Shown: positions 1 through 6,584 of the stretch, one piece after another
Layout of the letters: each line of letters opens with the position of its first letter
Position numbering within the stretch: position 1 is the first letter of the stretch
Notes under the pieces: model-generated
Seen by the model: the letters and a program-made list of their open reading frames with translations, nothing else
The model's database searches: none
What the model was told of the DNA's origin: nothing
Position numbers and translations under genes: made by a program
From: Acidimicrobiia bacterium
GTDB lineage: Bacteria > Actinomycetota > Acidimicrobiia > Acidimicrobiales > Poriferisodalaceae
Length of the DNA: 64,000 nt
NCBI GenBank assembly: GCA_022820925.1
Contig: JAJEEO010000001.1
Span: 67,001-131,000 of the forward strand
Direction of reading: 5' to 3'

Positions 1-891
1 GGCGGTGCGGTAGGGCGGCTCGGCGCGCATGAGCGTGTCGAAGCCGGCAGCGTCGGCGTCGACGAACAGGAGATGCTCCGCGGTGACCGACGCCGAGACG
101 TCGAGGCCGTCCGCTTTGGCGGCACGCACCAGCTCGACGCTGCCGGCTGCGCTGAGGCGGTCGAGGTGCAGGCGCCCGCCGGTTCGGCGAACGGCGCTCA
201 TCGCCGCAGCGACTGCGGCACATTCGGCATCGGCAGGCTCGCCCGCGACGCCCATCCGCGCCGAGACCGCTCCTTCGTGCATCGGCGCCGCCATGCCGAG
301 CGCGGCGCCGGACGGGCGCACCGCCACGGTCGCGCCCAGCGGGGACGCGTACTGCAGCGCCCGGCACAGCAGGCCCCAGTCGGCCTGAGGGCCCGCATCG
401 GTGAACCAGCGAACGCCGGCGCCGGCCAGCTCGGCCATCGGTGCAAGCTGCGCGCCAGCTCGTCCGGCGGTGACGGTCGCTGCGGCGACGACGTGGCAGC
501 TCGGCGCGGACGCTGCGAGGCGCCGCATCTCGGCGAGCTGGCCGAGCCGATCCAGCGGCGGGTCGGTGTCGGGCTGCGCGACGAGTGCGGTGTAGCCGCC
601 CATGGCCGCCGCCATGGCAGTGATCTGCATGATGTCGCTGTCGAGTGCGAGCGGCTCGGCCACGCGTGCGCACAGGTCCACGAAGCCCGAGGCGACCACG
701 CACCCCGTGGCGTCGATCTCGTCAGCGTGGGTGAGCGGGCCTTGTCCCGGCGGGTCCACGCGCGCGATGCGCCCGTCGGTCACCGCGATGTCGGCATGCC
801 GACGGTGGCCGCGTTCGACGATCTCGCCGCCGGTGATCACCAGCATCGGCCGCTGGGCGGGCTCGTCCGAGTGTGCTTCAGCCTCAGCCAC
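1..891 (-). CDS. pyrC: Dihydroorotase-like protein with degraded metal site, 3' end beyond window
   Basis: The frame runs off the left edge, so about 297 codons are visible. The GTG start overlaps the pyrB stop by 8 nt, implying translational coupling. The order of conserved segments is that of dihydroorotase: SGFVDL (residues 68-73), GGYTALVAQPDTDPP, FTDAG, MHEGAVSARMG, GGRLHLDRLS, VTAEHLL and AEPPYRT. The metal-binding residues are not conserved: the usual HxH after GFVDL reads CAR, the usual HCED segment reads VRPSG, and the HxS ligand segment reads DRLS. From family knowledge, such pseudo-dihydroorotases (PyrX/PyrC' of Pseudomonas) serve as structural partners of aspartate transcarbamoylase. 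A structural role next to pyrB is therefore the likeliest reading, and an active dihydroorotase should lie elsewhere. Confidence 0.82.
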   Translation of the reverse strand, partial: MAEAEAHSDEPAQRPMLVITGGEIVERGHRRHADIAVTDGRIARVDPPGQGPLTHADEIDATGCVVASGFVDLCARVAEPLALDSDIMQITAMAAAMGGYTALVAQPDTDPPLDRLGQLAEMRRLAASAPSCHVVAAATVTAGRAGAQLAPMAELAGAGVRWFTDAGPQADWGLLCRALQYASPLGATVAVRPSGAALGMAAPMHEGAVSARMGVAGEPADAECAAVAAAMSAVRRTGGRLHLDRLSAAGSVELVRAAKADGLDVSASVTAEHLLFVDADAAGFDTLMRAEPPYRTA

Positions 892-1915
892 TGTCGTCTG
901 CTCCCAGCGCCGTGCCCGATCCGATGAGGCGGAATAGCACCGCCATGCGGACAGCGACGCCATAGGTGACCTGCCGGGTGACGAGCAGACGATCTTCGGC
1001 AGCAAGATCCTCGATGGTGTCGCCCGCTATTTCGATTCCGCGGTTCATGGGACCCGGATGGGTGACGACCGCGCGGCCGAGTCGGCCTGCCCGCTCGAAG
1101 GTCAGGCCGTAGCGGGCCACGTACTCGGGAATGGAGCCGATCAAGCCGTCGATCATGCGCTCACGCTGGCAGCGCAGCAGCCCGACCACATCGAGGTCGC
1201 CCAGCACATCGTCGAAGTCGTGGGAGATCTCGACTCGTTTGGCGGCGTCAGCCGGGAGCCAGCCGTCGATCCACTCGCGGGGCTGGGCGGGCAGCAGCGT
1301 CGGCGGGGCGATCAGCACGACGCTGGCGCCGAGCGCGGTGTAGGCCTCGATCTCGCTGCGGGCGACGCGGCTGTGCACGATGTCGCCGACGATGCCGATC
1401 CGGCTTCCCGCCAGCGTGGGCTCGTCGTTGAGCTCGGTGCCCGGCTGGCTTTCGGGCACCGGGGTGAAGTGCCGCCACAGCGTGTAGGCGTCTTGCAGGC
1501 CCTGGGTGGGGTGGGCGTGCCAGCCGTCGCCGCCGTTGAGGATCGACACGCCGTCATCGGCCCAGCGGGCGATCTGGGCGGGTACGCCGGCGCTGCGATG
1601 GCGGACCACGGCGGCATGGATGCCCATGGCCTGGACGGTCTCGAACGTGTCACGCAGCGACTCGCCCTTGGCCAGCGACGACGAGGCCGCCGAGAAGTTG
1701 AGCACGTCCGCCGAGAGACGCTTGGCAGCGGTCTCGAAGGCGAGACGGGTGCGGGTGGATTCCTCGAAGAACAGCGTGGCGACGGTGCGGCCGCGCAGGG
1801 CAGGCACCTTGGGGATCGGCCGCTGGCCGACCTCGACGAAGCGGTCAGTGAGCGACAGCAGCTCGGAGATGCCCTCGGTGCCGAGTTCGCCCAGCGTCAG
1901 CAGGTGTCCGCTCAC
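884..1915 (-). CDS. pyrB: Aspartate carbamoyltransferase catalytic subunit
   Basis: Condenses carbamoyl phosphate and aspartate in the first committed step of UMP synthesis (cytosol). Family motifs: FFEESTRTR (about residues 49-57, carbamoyl-phosphate loop), SSSLAKGES (78-86), HPTQGLQD (135-142) and HPGPMNRG near residue 285. The 343-residue length is slightly above the usual 305-320. The GTG start is preceded 8 nt upstream by GGGGGAG, a ribosome-binding site created by a duplicated copy of the pyrR 3' end. It lies second in a pyrR-pyrB-pyrC-like operon and overlaps the next gene by 8 nt. No regulatory chain (PyrI) gene is visible. Confidence 0.96.
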   Translation of the reverse strand: MSGHLLTLGELGTEGISELLSLTDRFVEVGQRPIPKVPALRGRTVATLFFEESTRTRLAFETAAKRLSADVLNFSAASSSLAKGESLRDTFETVQAMGIHAAVVRHRSAGVPAQIARWADDGVSILNGGDGWHAHPTQGLQDAYTLWRHFTPVPESQPGTELNDEPTLAGSRIGIVGDIVHSRVARSEIEAYTALGASVVLIAPPTLLPAQPREWIDGWLPADAAKRVEISHDFDDVLGDLDVVGLLRCQRERMIDGLIGSIPEYVARYGLTFERAGRLGRAVVTHPGPMNRGIEIAGDTIEDLAAEDRLLVTRQVTYGVAVRMAVLFRLIGSGTALGADDSG

Positions 1916-2009
1916 TTGCGCATCTCCCCCAGCAGCACCTGTGCTCGCAGTGGGCGTGCTGCTTCGGACGCGGCGTGCCGGCTCACTTGCGCATCTCCCC
2001 CAGCAGCAC
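1910..2009 (-). repeat. Direct repeat of the pyrR 3' end placed at the pyrB start
   Basis: A segment of about 29 nt occurs at 1910-1938 and again at 1981-2009, a 71-nt period. One copy encodes the pyrR C-terminus (VLLGEMRK and stop). The other is not translated as pyrR but supplies the GGGGGAG ribosome-binding site and GTG start of pyrB. In the duplicated sequence the pyrR TGA and the pyrB GTG overlap as GTGA, so the ancestral junction was probably a direct overlap later split by duplication. Confidence 0.85.
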
Positions 2010-2549
2010 GCCCTCGAGCGTGACGTCCACCATCTCGTCGCGGCTGGTGGGCAGGTTCTTGCCGACGAAGTCGGGGCGGATGGGCAGCTCGAGGTGGCCG
2101 CGGTCGATCACCACGGCGAGCTGCACGGCCCGGGGCCGGCCAAAGTCGTTCAGGGCGTCGAGCGCGGCGCGGATGGTGCGACCGGTGAACAGCACGTCGT
2201 CGACCAGCACGACCGTCATGCCATCGAGCTCGAACGGGATATCGGTGATGGCTTCGGCCATGACCGGGCGCAAGCCGATGTCGTCACGGTGCATGACCAC
2301 ATCCAGCGTGCCGAAGGGCACGTCGGTGCCGTCGATCTCGAACAGCAGCCGCACGATCCGCAGCGCGACCTGCACACCGCCGGTCTGCAGGCCCACCACG
2401 ACGACATCGTCGAGACCCTCGTTGCGCTCGATGATCTCGTGGCTGATGCGGGTGAGCGCCCGGTGGACCCCGCTGGAGTCGAGAATGGTGGTCCGGGCAA
2501 CGAAAACGCCCCCATACGGGGGCGTCATGCGTCGCTCGCGGTCTGCCAC
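1983..2549 (-). CDS. pyrR: PyrR, pyrimidine operon regulator / uracil phosphoribosyltransferase
   Basis: RNA-binding regulator of the pyr operon that senses UMP, often with uracil phosphoribosyltransferase activity. The 188-residue protein has the phosphoribosyltransferase fold with the PRPP loop VVLVDDVLFTGRT (about residues 113-125) and the family-typical ALTRISHEIIERNEG helix (31-45) and PTSRDE region near the C-terminus. The GTG start was chosen because AGGAAGGA lies about 7 nt upstream. A later ATG at codon 8 is also possible, but no start exists after the hairpin that spans codons 9-15. It is the first gene of the pyr operon and is preceded by a PyrR-box hairpin, which implies autoregulation. 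Confidence 0.95.
   Translation of the reverse strand: MADRERRMTPPYGGVFVARTTILDSSGVHRALTRISHEIIERNEGLDDVVVVGLQTGGVQVALRIVRLLFEIDGTDVPFGTLDVVMHRDDIGLRPVMAEAITDIPFELDGMTVVLVDDVLFTGRTIRAALDALNDFGRPRAVQLAVVIDRGHLELPIRPDFVGKNLPTSRDEMVDVTLEGVLLGEMRK
2502..2525 (-). terminator. GC hairpin plus U-run inside the start of pyrR (candidate attenuator)
   Basis: On the minus strand an 8-bp perfect stem, ACGCCCCC/GGGGGCGT with a 4-nt loop, is followed by TTTTC, the form of an intrinsic terminator. It lies inside the pyrR coding sequence (codons 9-15), just after the PyrR-binding element. It may act as an attenuator when translation is blocked, or it may simply be coding sequence; its role is inference. Confidence 0.45.
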
Positions 2550-2566
2550 GCGCAGGTCCTTCCTGT

Positions 2567-2597
2567 CCGTACGAGCCTCACGGGACCCGCTTCACGG
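2567..2597 (-). promoter_or_regulatory. PyrR-binding RNA hairpin in the pyr leader
   Basis: The minus strand holds TCCCGTGAGGCT (within 2574-2587), an exact match to the core UCCNGNGAGGYU of the known PyrR-binding loop, flanked by pairing arms CCGT/ACGG and AGC/GCT. It lies only a few nt upstream of the AGGAAGGA ribosome-binding site of pyrR. This is the arrangement described for translational repression by PyrR in mycobacteria. Confidence 0.75.
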
Positions 2598-2607
2598 TCA
2601 GAACCGC

Positions 2608-2613
2608 ACCCTA
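2608..2613 (-). promoter_or_regulatory. Candidate -10 element (TAGGGT) of the pyr operon
   Basis: TAGGGT would place the transcript start near 2600, directly before the PyrR-box hairpin, giving a leader of about 50 nt. No convincing -35 element is seen. Confidence 0.35.
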
Positions 2614-2704
2614 GCGCGGGCCTCCCGCAACCCGGCGCGCCATTTCCGGTTCGCGCGGCAGCAAGTCGTAAGAATTCGAGTGGGCCGAGGTTGCCCACCC
2701 CGGA

Positions 2705-2983
2705 CTAGCGGGCTTCGACGAGACCGTAGGTCTCGCGTGCCTCCTGCTCGCTTAGGCCCAGAATCTCTCCGATTCGACACCATGTGGCACCGTCGGCGCG
2801 CGCTGTGCGGACTGCGCTTTCGACTTCGCGTTCGCACTGCGCTCTGGCCCGCGCTGCGCGCCTGAGCAAGTACTCCGAGACAGGGCCCTGCTGCATTTGG
2901 GAGGGATCGAGGTTCTCGAACCAAGCCGCAATCTCATCAGCCTCCGCCTCAATCTCCTCAACTGGTCGGCGAGCGGTGCTCAT
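2705..2983 (-). CDS. Putative antitoxin with helix-turn-helix
   Basis: A 92-residue acidic protein. Residues about 67-86 (ATWCRIGEILGLSEQEARET) read as a helix-turn-helix of the type seen in small type II antitoxins. The central part is a charged helix rich in Arg, Ala and Glu. The ATG overlaps the stop of the preceding toxin-like gene as ATGA, a typical toxin-antitoxin coupling, here with the toxin first. It is the last gene of the pilus operon strand run. Function is inferred from the pair, not from a recognised family name. Confidence 0.55.
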   Translation of the reverse strand: MSTARRPVEEIEAEADEIAAWFENLDPSQMQQGPVSEYLLRRAARARAQCEREVESAVRTARADGATWCRIGEILGLSEQEARETYGLVEAR

Positions 2984-3201
2984 GGGAGAAACTTACCCCT
3001 CGCCGGCATCGCATGGAAGATTCGGTCATGCCCCTCTCTTTCCTCGACGCCGATCTCCAAGAGGTTCCCGCTCCGGTCGCCGCCGATCAGCAGCACACGG
3101 TCGCCTTGGAAGTGCCGCCAGATTGGGTTGCGATAGGCATGCATGATCTCCTCCTCGGAGATGCCGTGCTTGAAGGCGCTCGCCGCGATGGTCGGGATCA
3201 C
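2980..3201 (-). CDS. Putative small toxin, BrnT/DUF4258-like
   Basis: A 73-residue protein starting at a GTG just after the stop of the upstream gene. It reads ASAFKHGISEEEIMHAYRNP, then WRHFQGDRVLLIGGDRSGNL, then EIGVEEREG and HAMPARGKFLP. This order (HxxKHGIxxxxI near the start, a DR-x-L-x-GxDxxGxxxE strand, a final HAMPxRxKxL) is familiar from small type II ribonuclease-like toxins related to BrnT. A longer frame extends upstream to 3420, but it overlaps the preceding pilus gene and lacks family similarity there. Toxicity is inferred from the pairing with the HTH gene. Confidence 0.6.
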   Translation of the reverse strand: MIPTIAASAFKHGISEEEIMHAYRNPIWRHFQGDRVLLIGGDRSGNLLEIGVEEREGHDRIFHAMPARGKFLP

Positions 3202-3205
3202 GGTC

Positions 3206-3595
3206 TTACGGCGTGGAGCTTGATGAGGTGCAGGTCGGCACGTCGGTGCCGGCGAGATCGGCCACGTCGAGCCGTTGGAGGCTGAGTGCGTGGCGGCCGT
3301 GGGCCGGGGCGAGGCCCCGCAGCAGCACGGGCGACCAGTCCAGCGACACGTCGGCTTGGACGGCGTCGCCGCGCCGGCAGACCGCGCAAGCTGGAGCTGT
3401 GCAGCCCGGGGGCGGGACACAGCGCCGGTTGGGTTCGTCGCTGACGGCGCACGAGTCGAGCGTGCTGATCGCGACCCGGCGGGCCTCGTCAGCGGCCTGG
3501 TTCCGCAGACTCATGACCTGCGCTGTGTCGGCAGCCGCAGCGCTGAACAGCGCGCACATCGCGGCGAGCGCCAGCGCGACGAACGGCGTGCTCAT
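3206..3595 (-). CDS. Small exported or membrane protein of the Tad cluster
   Basis: A 129-residue protein with an N-terminal hydrophobic segment (about residues 5-21, ending ALFSAAAAD) that could be a Sec signal or a membrane anchor. The rest is extracytoplasmic in character with six cysteines (CAVSD, RRCVPPPGC, CAVCRR, PTC). It starts MSTP followed at once by the hydrophobic stretch, like the two upstream small genes starting MDSP. Position and architecture suggest a TadE/TadG-like minor pilus component. No family motif is recognised. Confidence 0.6.
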   Translation of the reverse strand: MSTPFVALALAAMCALFSAAAADTAQVMSLRNQAADEARRVAISTLDSCAVSDEPNRRCVPPPGCTAPACAVCRRGDAVQADVSLDWSPVLLRGLAPAHGRHALSLQRLDVADLAGTDVPTCTSSSSTP

Positions 3596-3659
3596 GCCGC
3601 TCGCCTGCTGTCGAGCGCCGGTGTGCCGAGCCGGGCGGTGCGGGCGATGGGTGTCGTGC

Positions 3660-4181
3660 TCATCGCTCGCGCGTGGGCCCAGGCAGAACCGGCACCACCA
3701 CGCGGGCGCTGACCACGTCGCTGAACAGGGGCGAGACGGCCAGCGGGCAGGTCACGTTGACCGTGACAGCGGCAGGTGCTGGCTGGGCGGGCAAGCGGTG
3801 GACGGCGGCGGTGGCGCTGAAGCGCTGATCGGCGGTGTCGCAGTCGGCGATGGCCGCAGCGCCGACGACACGCTCGGCGATGCGTGTGGTGTGCCGGTCG
3901 ATTTCGGCACTCGTTGCGGTGGCTGGTGGGGATGCGAGCGCGCTGGCCGCGTAGTGCGCCGCCTCGACGCTCGCCGCCCGGATCTCCCCCGACGCACGGG
4001 TGGCGTCGCCGGAGTAGTCCACCAGCCAGATGCCGAATACGAGCACGGCTGCGGCGCTGAGCATCCCGACGGCCTCATCCATGGCCATACCGCCCGCGAA
4101 CACCTGGACCATCCGCCGCCGGTTTCTGCGGCTGTCGCGAGGACTGGCGATGCTTTGCGCAGCACGGCAACCGCCACGCAC
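3660..4181 (-). CDS. TadE-like pseudopilin with class III prepilin site
   Basis: A 173-residue protein with a basic leader (SRRNRRR), then AGG|MAMDEAVG and a hydrophobic segment LSAAAVLVFGIWLVDY (about residues 41-56). Gly31 followed by Glu at position +5 of the mature part fits the G|xxxxE cleavage rule of Flp/TadE prepilins, so the prepilin peptidase is the likely processing enzyme. The remaining 115 residues are predicted outside, with two cysteines. The GTG start is uncertain; ATG at codon 24 would give a leader of only eight residues. Confidence 0.65.
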   Translation of the reverse strand: MRGGCRAAQSIASPRDSRRNRRRMVQVFAGGMAMDEAVGMLSAAAVLVFGIWLVDYSGDATRASGEIRAASVEAAHYAASALASPPATATSAEIDRHTTRIAERVVGAAAIADCDTADQRFSATAAVHRLPAQPAPAAVTVNVTCPLAVSPLFSDVVSARVVVPVLPGPTRER

Positions 4182-4196
4182 AGAGCGAGGCGCTGG

Positions 4197-4613
4197 TCAG
4201 CACGGCGGCGCCACCGGCGCCCACAGTGCCGCGCCGTCGGCAGACGGCGGGCGGCGGCAAGCCACGCCGAGCGCCTCGCCCTGGCCGAGCCAGCCGCGGG
4301 AGGACAAGCGCACCGACACGATGACCGAGCACGTCGGGTCGGCGTGCACCTCGACGGCGGTGGGCTGGACAGCAGCGAGCTGCGCTGCGCGGTCCACCGC
4401 GACCCTGGCCGCTGTCGCCCGGGCACCGGCAGGCAGGTTCTCTTCGGTGCAATCCCAATCCGCCGGTACCAGATCGGTGACGGCTATGGCCGCAGCGTCG
4501 GCCGCCCCCTGCGCCGCCGCTGCGCCGACCTGGTTGGCGAACAGTGAAATCACCAACGCCATGAACACCACCAGCACGCTGAACAAGCGCAGAATCGAGA
4601 GTGGGCTGTCCAT
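4197..4613 (-). CDS. TadE/TadG-like membrane protein
   Basis: A 138-residue protein with one N-terminal membrane segment (ILRLFSVLVVFMALVISLF, about residues 7-25) directly after MDSPLS, and an exported domain with four cysteines. The pattern LFANQVGAAAAQGAADAAA after the membrane segment is typical of TadE/TadG-like proteins of actinobacterial Tad loci. No G|xxxxE prepilin site precedes the hydrophobic segment. It lies between the pilin-like gene and another TadE-like gene on the same strand. Confidence 0.62.
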   Translation of the reverse strand: MDSPLSILRLFSVLVVFMALVISLFANQVGAAAAQGAADAAAIAVTDLVPADWDCTEENLPAGARATAARVAVDRAAQLAAVQPTAVEVHADPTCSVIVSVRLSSRGWLGQGEALGVACRRPPSADGAALWAPVAPPC

Positions 4614-4655
4614 CGGCCGTCGACATCGACCAGATCACGGATCTCGACAGATCCG

Positions 4656-4865
4656 TTACGGCTTGGCAGCGCACCTGTTCGGCGACGTGGTCCAGTTGCC
4701 GTTGACGGCATCGCACAAGTTCTCGGTTGTGATCTTGTCGTACTTCACCATGTCATCGGTTTGGGGGGCATTGCTGCTGAGGGTGGTCCACATGACCGTC
4801 ACCACCAGCACTGAGGCGGCGACGGCGGCGGCGATGAAGATGAGCTTGGTGACTGGGGAATCCAT
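4656..4865 (-). CDS. Small pilin-like membrane protein
   Basis: A 69-residue protein: a short MDSPVT N-terminus, a hydrophobic helix KLIFIAAAVAASVLVVTVMW, then about 40 polar residues with two cysteines (ENLCDAV, NRCAAKP). The start is set by AAGGAG 7 nt upstream of the ATG. An alternative GTG at 4952 overlaps the tadC stop (GTGA) and would add 29 residues rich in Asp, Pro and Arg. Size, single helix and position right after tadB-tadC make it the best candidate for the major pilin. The usual Flp signature (G|xxxxEY) is absent. Confidence 0.55.
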   Translation of the reverse strand: MDSPVTKLIFIAAAVAASVLVVTVMWTTLSSNAPQTDDMVKYDKITTENLCDAVNGNWTTSPNRCAAKP

Positions 4866-4948
4866 GTGTTTGCTCCTTGCCCGCTGCTGCGGGCGATCGG
4901 GATCGTCGGGTTCGTTGGGGTCGTCGGGATCGGAAGGGCGTGCTGTGC

Positions 4949-5716
4949 TCACACCGTCGGCAGCGTCATGACGACGGTCACCATGACGACGGCGGAGGCC
5001 ACCACTGCGAGCAGCGAGGCCGCCGTGCCGGCTGAGCGGGCGAGGCGGTCGATGGACTCGCGGCGGCGGTCGTCCATGGCTCGCACGACGCGGTCCAGGA
5101 CACGGTCGAGCAGCTCCGACGCTGCGGCGCCCGAGCGTTCAGCGGCGTCCACGGTGCGCAGCAGCGATGCCGTCGGCGAATCCCCGATCTGCGCTGCCAC
5201 CGCAGCCAGCGGATCGCGCCCGCCGAGCACGGCCGCGTTGACCGCTCCCGCCGCGGGGGCGAATGCTGGATCGGTGACGCGCTCGGCCGCGTCGAGCACC
5301 GCCACGTTGATCGGGTGGCCCGCCGCCACGAAAAGACGTATGCGGCGAAGCCACAGCAGCACTGCCCCGTCGGCCCGGCGCCGGTGACCGGCCAGCACCG
5401 CAACCGCCATCAGGCCTGGCACGGCCCAGCCCGCCACGACGGCGGCCAGCAGCGCCCACGCCAGCGCCGTCGCCGGCGAGGACCCCTCGCTCGGCGACAG
5501 CCGGCCGGCGGCGACGAAGCCCACGGCGAGCGTGCACACCGCCACAATCACTGTCAGGCTCGCAAGACGCGCCGGGCTCCAGCCCAGTGCCGTGAGCCGG
5601 CGGCGGTTCCGGCGGCGACGCTCGCTTGACGCCATCAGCCCGATGGCAGCGCACGCGCCGGTGCCGGCCATCAGCCACATGCCGAGTGCACCCGCAGCGG
5701 GCCACGGCACGCTCAT
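4949..5716 (-). CDS. tadC: TadC-like type II secretion F family membrane protein
   Basis: A 255-residue inner-membrane platform protein. There are hydrophobic segments at the N-terminus, two near residues 53-115 (VIVAVCTLAVGFV; ALAWALLAAVVAGWAVPGLM) and one at the C-terminus (LLAVVASAVVMVTVVMTLPTV). The cytoplasmic middle contains LLWLRRIRLFVAAGHPINVAVLDAAER and SLLRTVDAAERSGAAASELLDRV-type helices of the T2SSF/TadC family. The ATG is preceded by GGGGAA. It would pair with TadB as the platform that the CpaF ATPase drives. Confidence 0.82.
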   Translation of the reverse strand: MSVPWPAAGALGMWLMAGTGACAAIGLMASSERRRRNRRRLTALGWSPARLASLTVIVAVCTLAVGFVAAGRLSPSEGSSPATALAWALLAAVVAGWAVPGLMAVAVLAGHRRRADGAVLLWLRRIRLFVAAGHPINVAVLDAAERVTDPAFAPAAGAVNAAVLGGRDPLAAVAAQIGDSPTASLLRTVDAAERSGAAASELLDRVLDRVVRAMDDRRRESIDRLARSAGTAASLLAVVASAVVMVTVVMTLPTV

Positions 5717-5813
5717 CGCGGCAGCTTCCCCGCAGATGGCGCCCGACGAAGCACCTGCACGCTCACCGGACGCGACGCCCCCTGCGACTGTCCCCAGCCG
5801 CGGGACGGCGCCG

Positions 5814-6584
5814 TCACCGGAGCATCTCCCAGGCCGAGCTGAGCGGCCGGGCGCTGATCGCCACGGCGATCACGGTCGCGGCAAGCCCGACGCGCTGTCC
5901 CTGCGCGCCCGACAGCCACGCCCACGCGTCGGGGCTGACCAGCGCGCTGCCCAGCGCGACTGCGGCGCCGAGGGCGGCTGCGAGCCCGAGCTGAGGCAGG
6001 TTGGCGGCGACGTGACGGTGAAAGTGGCGCGCGGTCGCGGCGGCCTCCGCGGCCTCGGCTTCGAGCACGCCCAGGATCGGCACCCACTGGCCGCCGCTCG
6101 CCGCGGCAACGGCGACGACGTCGGCCAGCCAAGCTGCGACTGCGCCGTCGGCGCCCGCTGCGAACCGCTGCGCCGCGGCCTCGACCCCCACGCTGCGGCA
6201 TTCCGCGACAAGTCTCGCCGCAGTGTGCGCGACCGGTCCGGTGGCCAACGGTGCCGAGGTCTCGAGCGCGTCGACGACGGTGCGCGAGACCTGCGCCTGG
6301 TTGGCAAGGATGGCGGCGAACTGCGCCACCGACTCAGCCGCATCGACCCGTCGACGGCTGCGTACGATGCAGGCTGCGCACCACGCGCCGATGCCCACCA
6401 CCGCGCCGGCGAGGCCGGCCGCGGTCGGCCCGAAGGCCAGCCCGACGACGAATGCGACGGCGCCCGTCACCAGCAGGGGCCAGCGGGGCGATTCGTCGCC
6501 GTGCCCCGCCTCGCGGCGCGCCGAGCCGAACAGCGGCCACATAGCGGCTGCGCAGCCCGCCACGCCCAGCACTGCGAACTTCAT
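5814..6584 (-). CDS. tadB: TadB-like type II secretion F family membrane protein
   Basis: A 256-residue protein. Two hydrophobic segments precede the cytoplasmic loop (VTGAVAFVVGLAFGPTAAGL; AVVGIGAWCAACIV). The loop has the TadB-type SVAQFAAILANQAQVSRTVVDALE helix and a repeated bundle, and two C-terminal segments follow (GLAAALGAAVALGSAL; VGLAATVIAVAISARPL). The ATG overlaps the CpaF stop as ATGA. A 97-nt gap without a gene separates it from tadC. Confidence 0.8.
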   Translation of the reverse strand: MKFAVLGVAGCAAAMWPLFGSARREAGHGDESPRWPLLVTGAVAFVVGLAFGPTAAGLAGAVVGIGAWCAACIVRSRRRVDAAESVAQFAAILANQAQVSRTVVDALETSAPLATGPVAHTAARLVAECRSVGVEAAAQRFAAGADGAVAAWLADVVAVAAASGGQWVPILGVLEAEAAEAAATARHFHRHVAANLPQLGLAAALGAAVALGSALVSPDAWAWLSGAQGQRVGLAATVIAVAISARPLSSAWEMLR

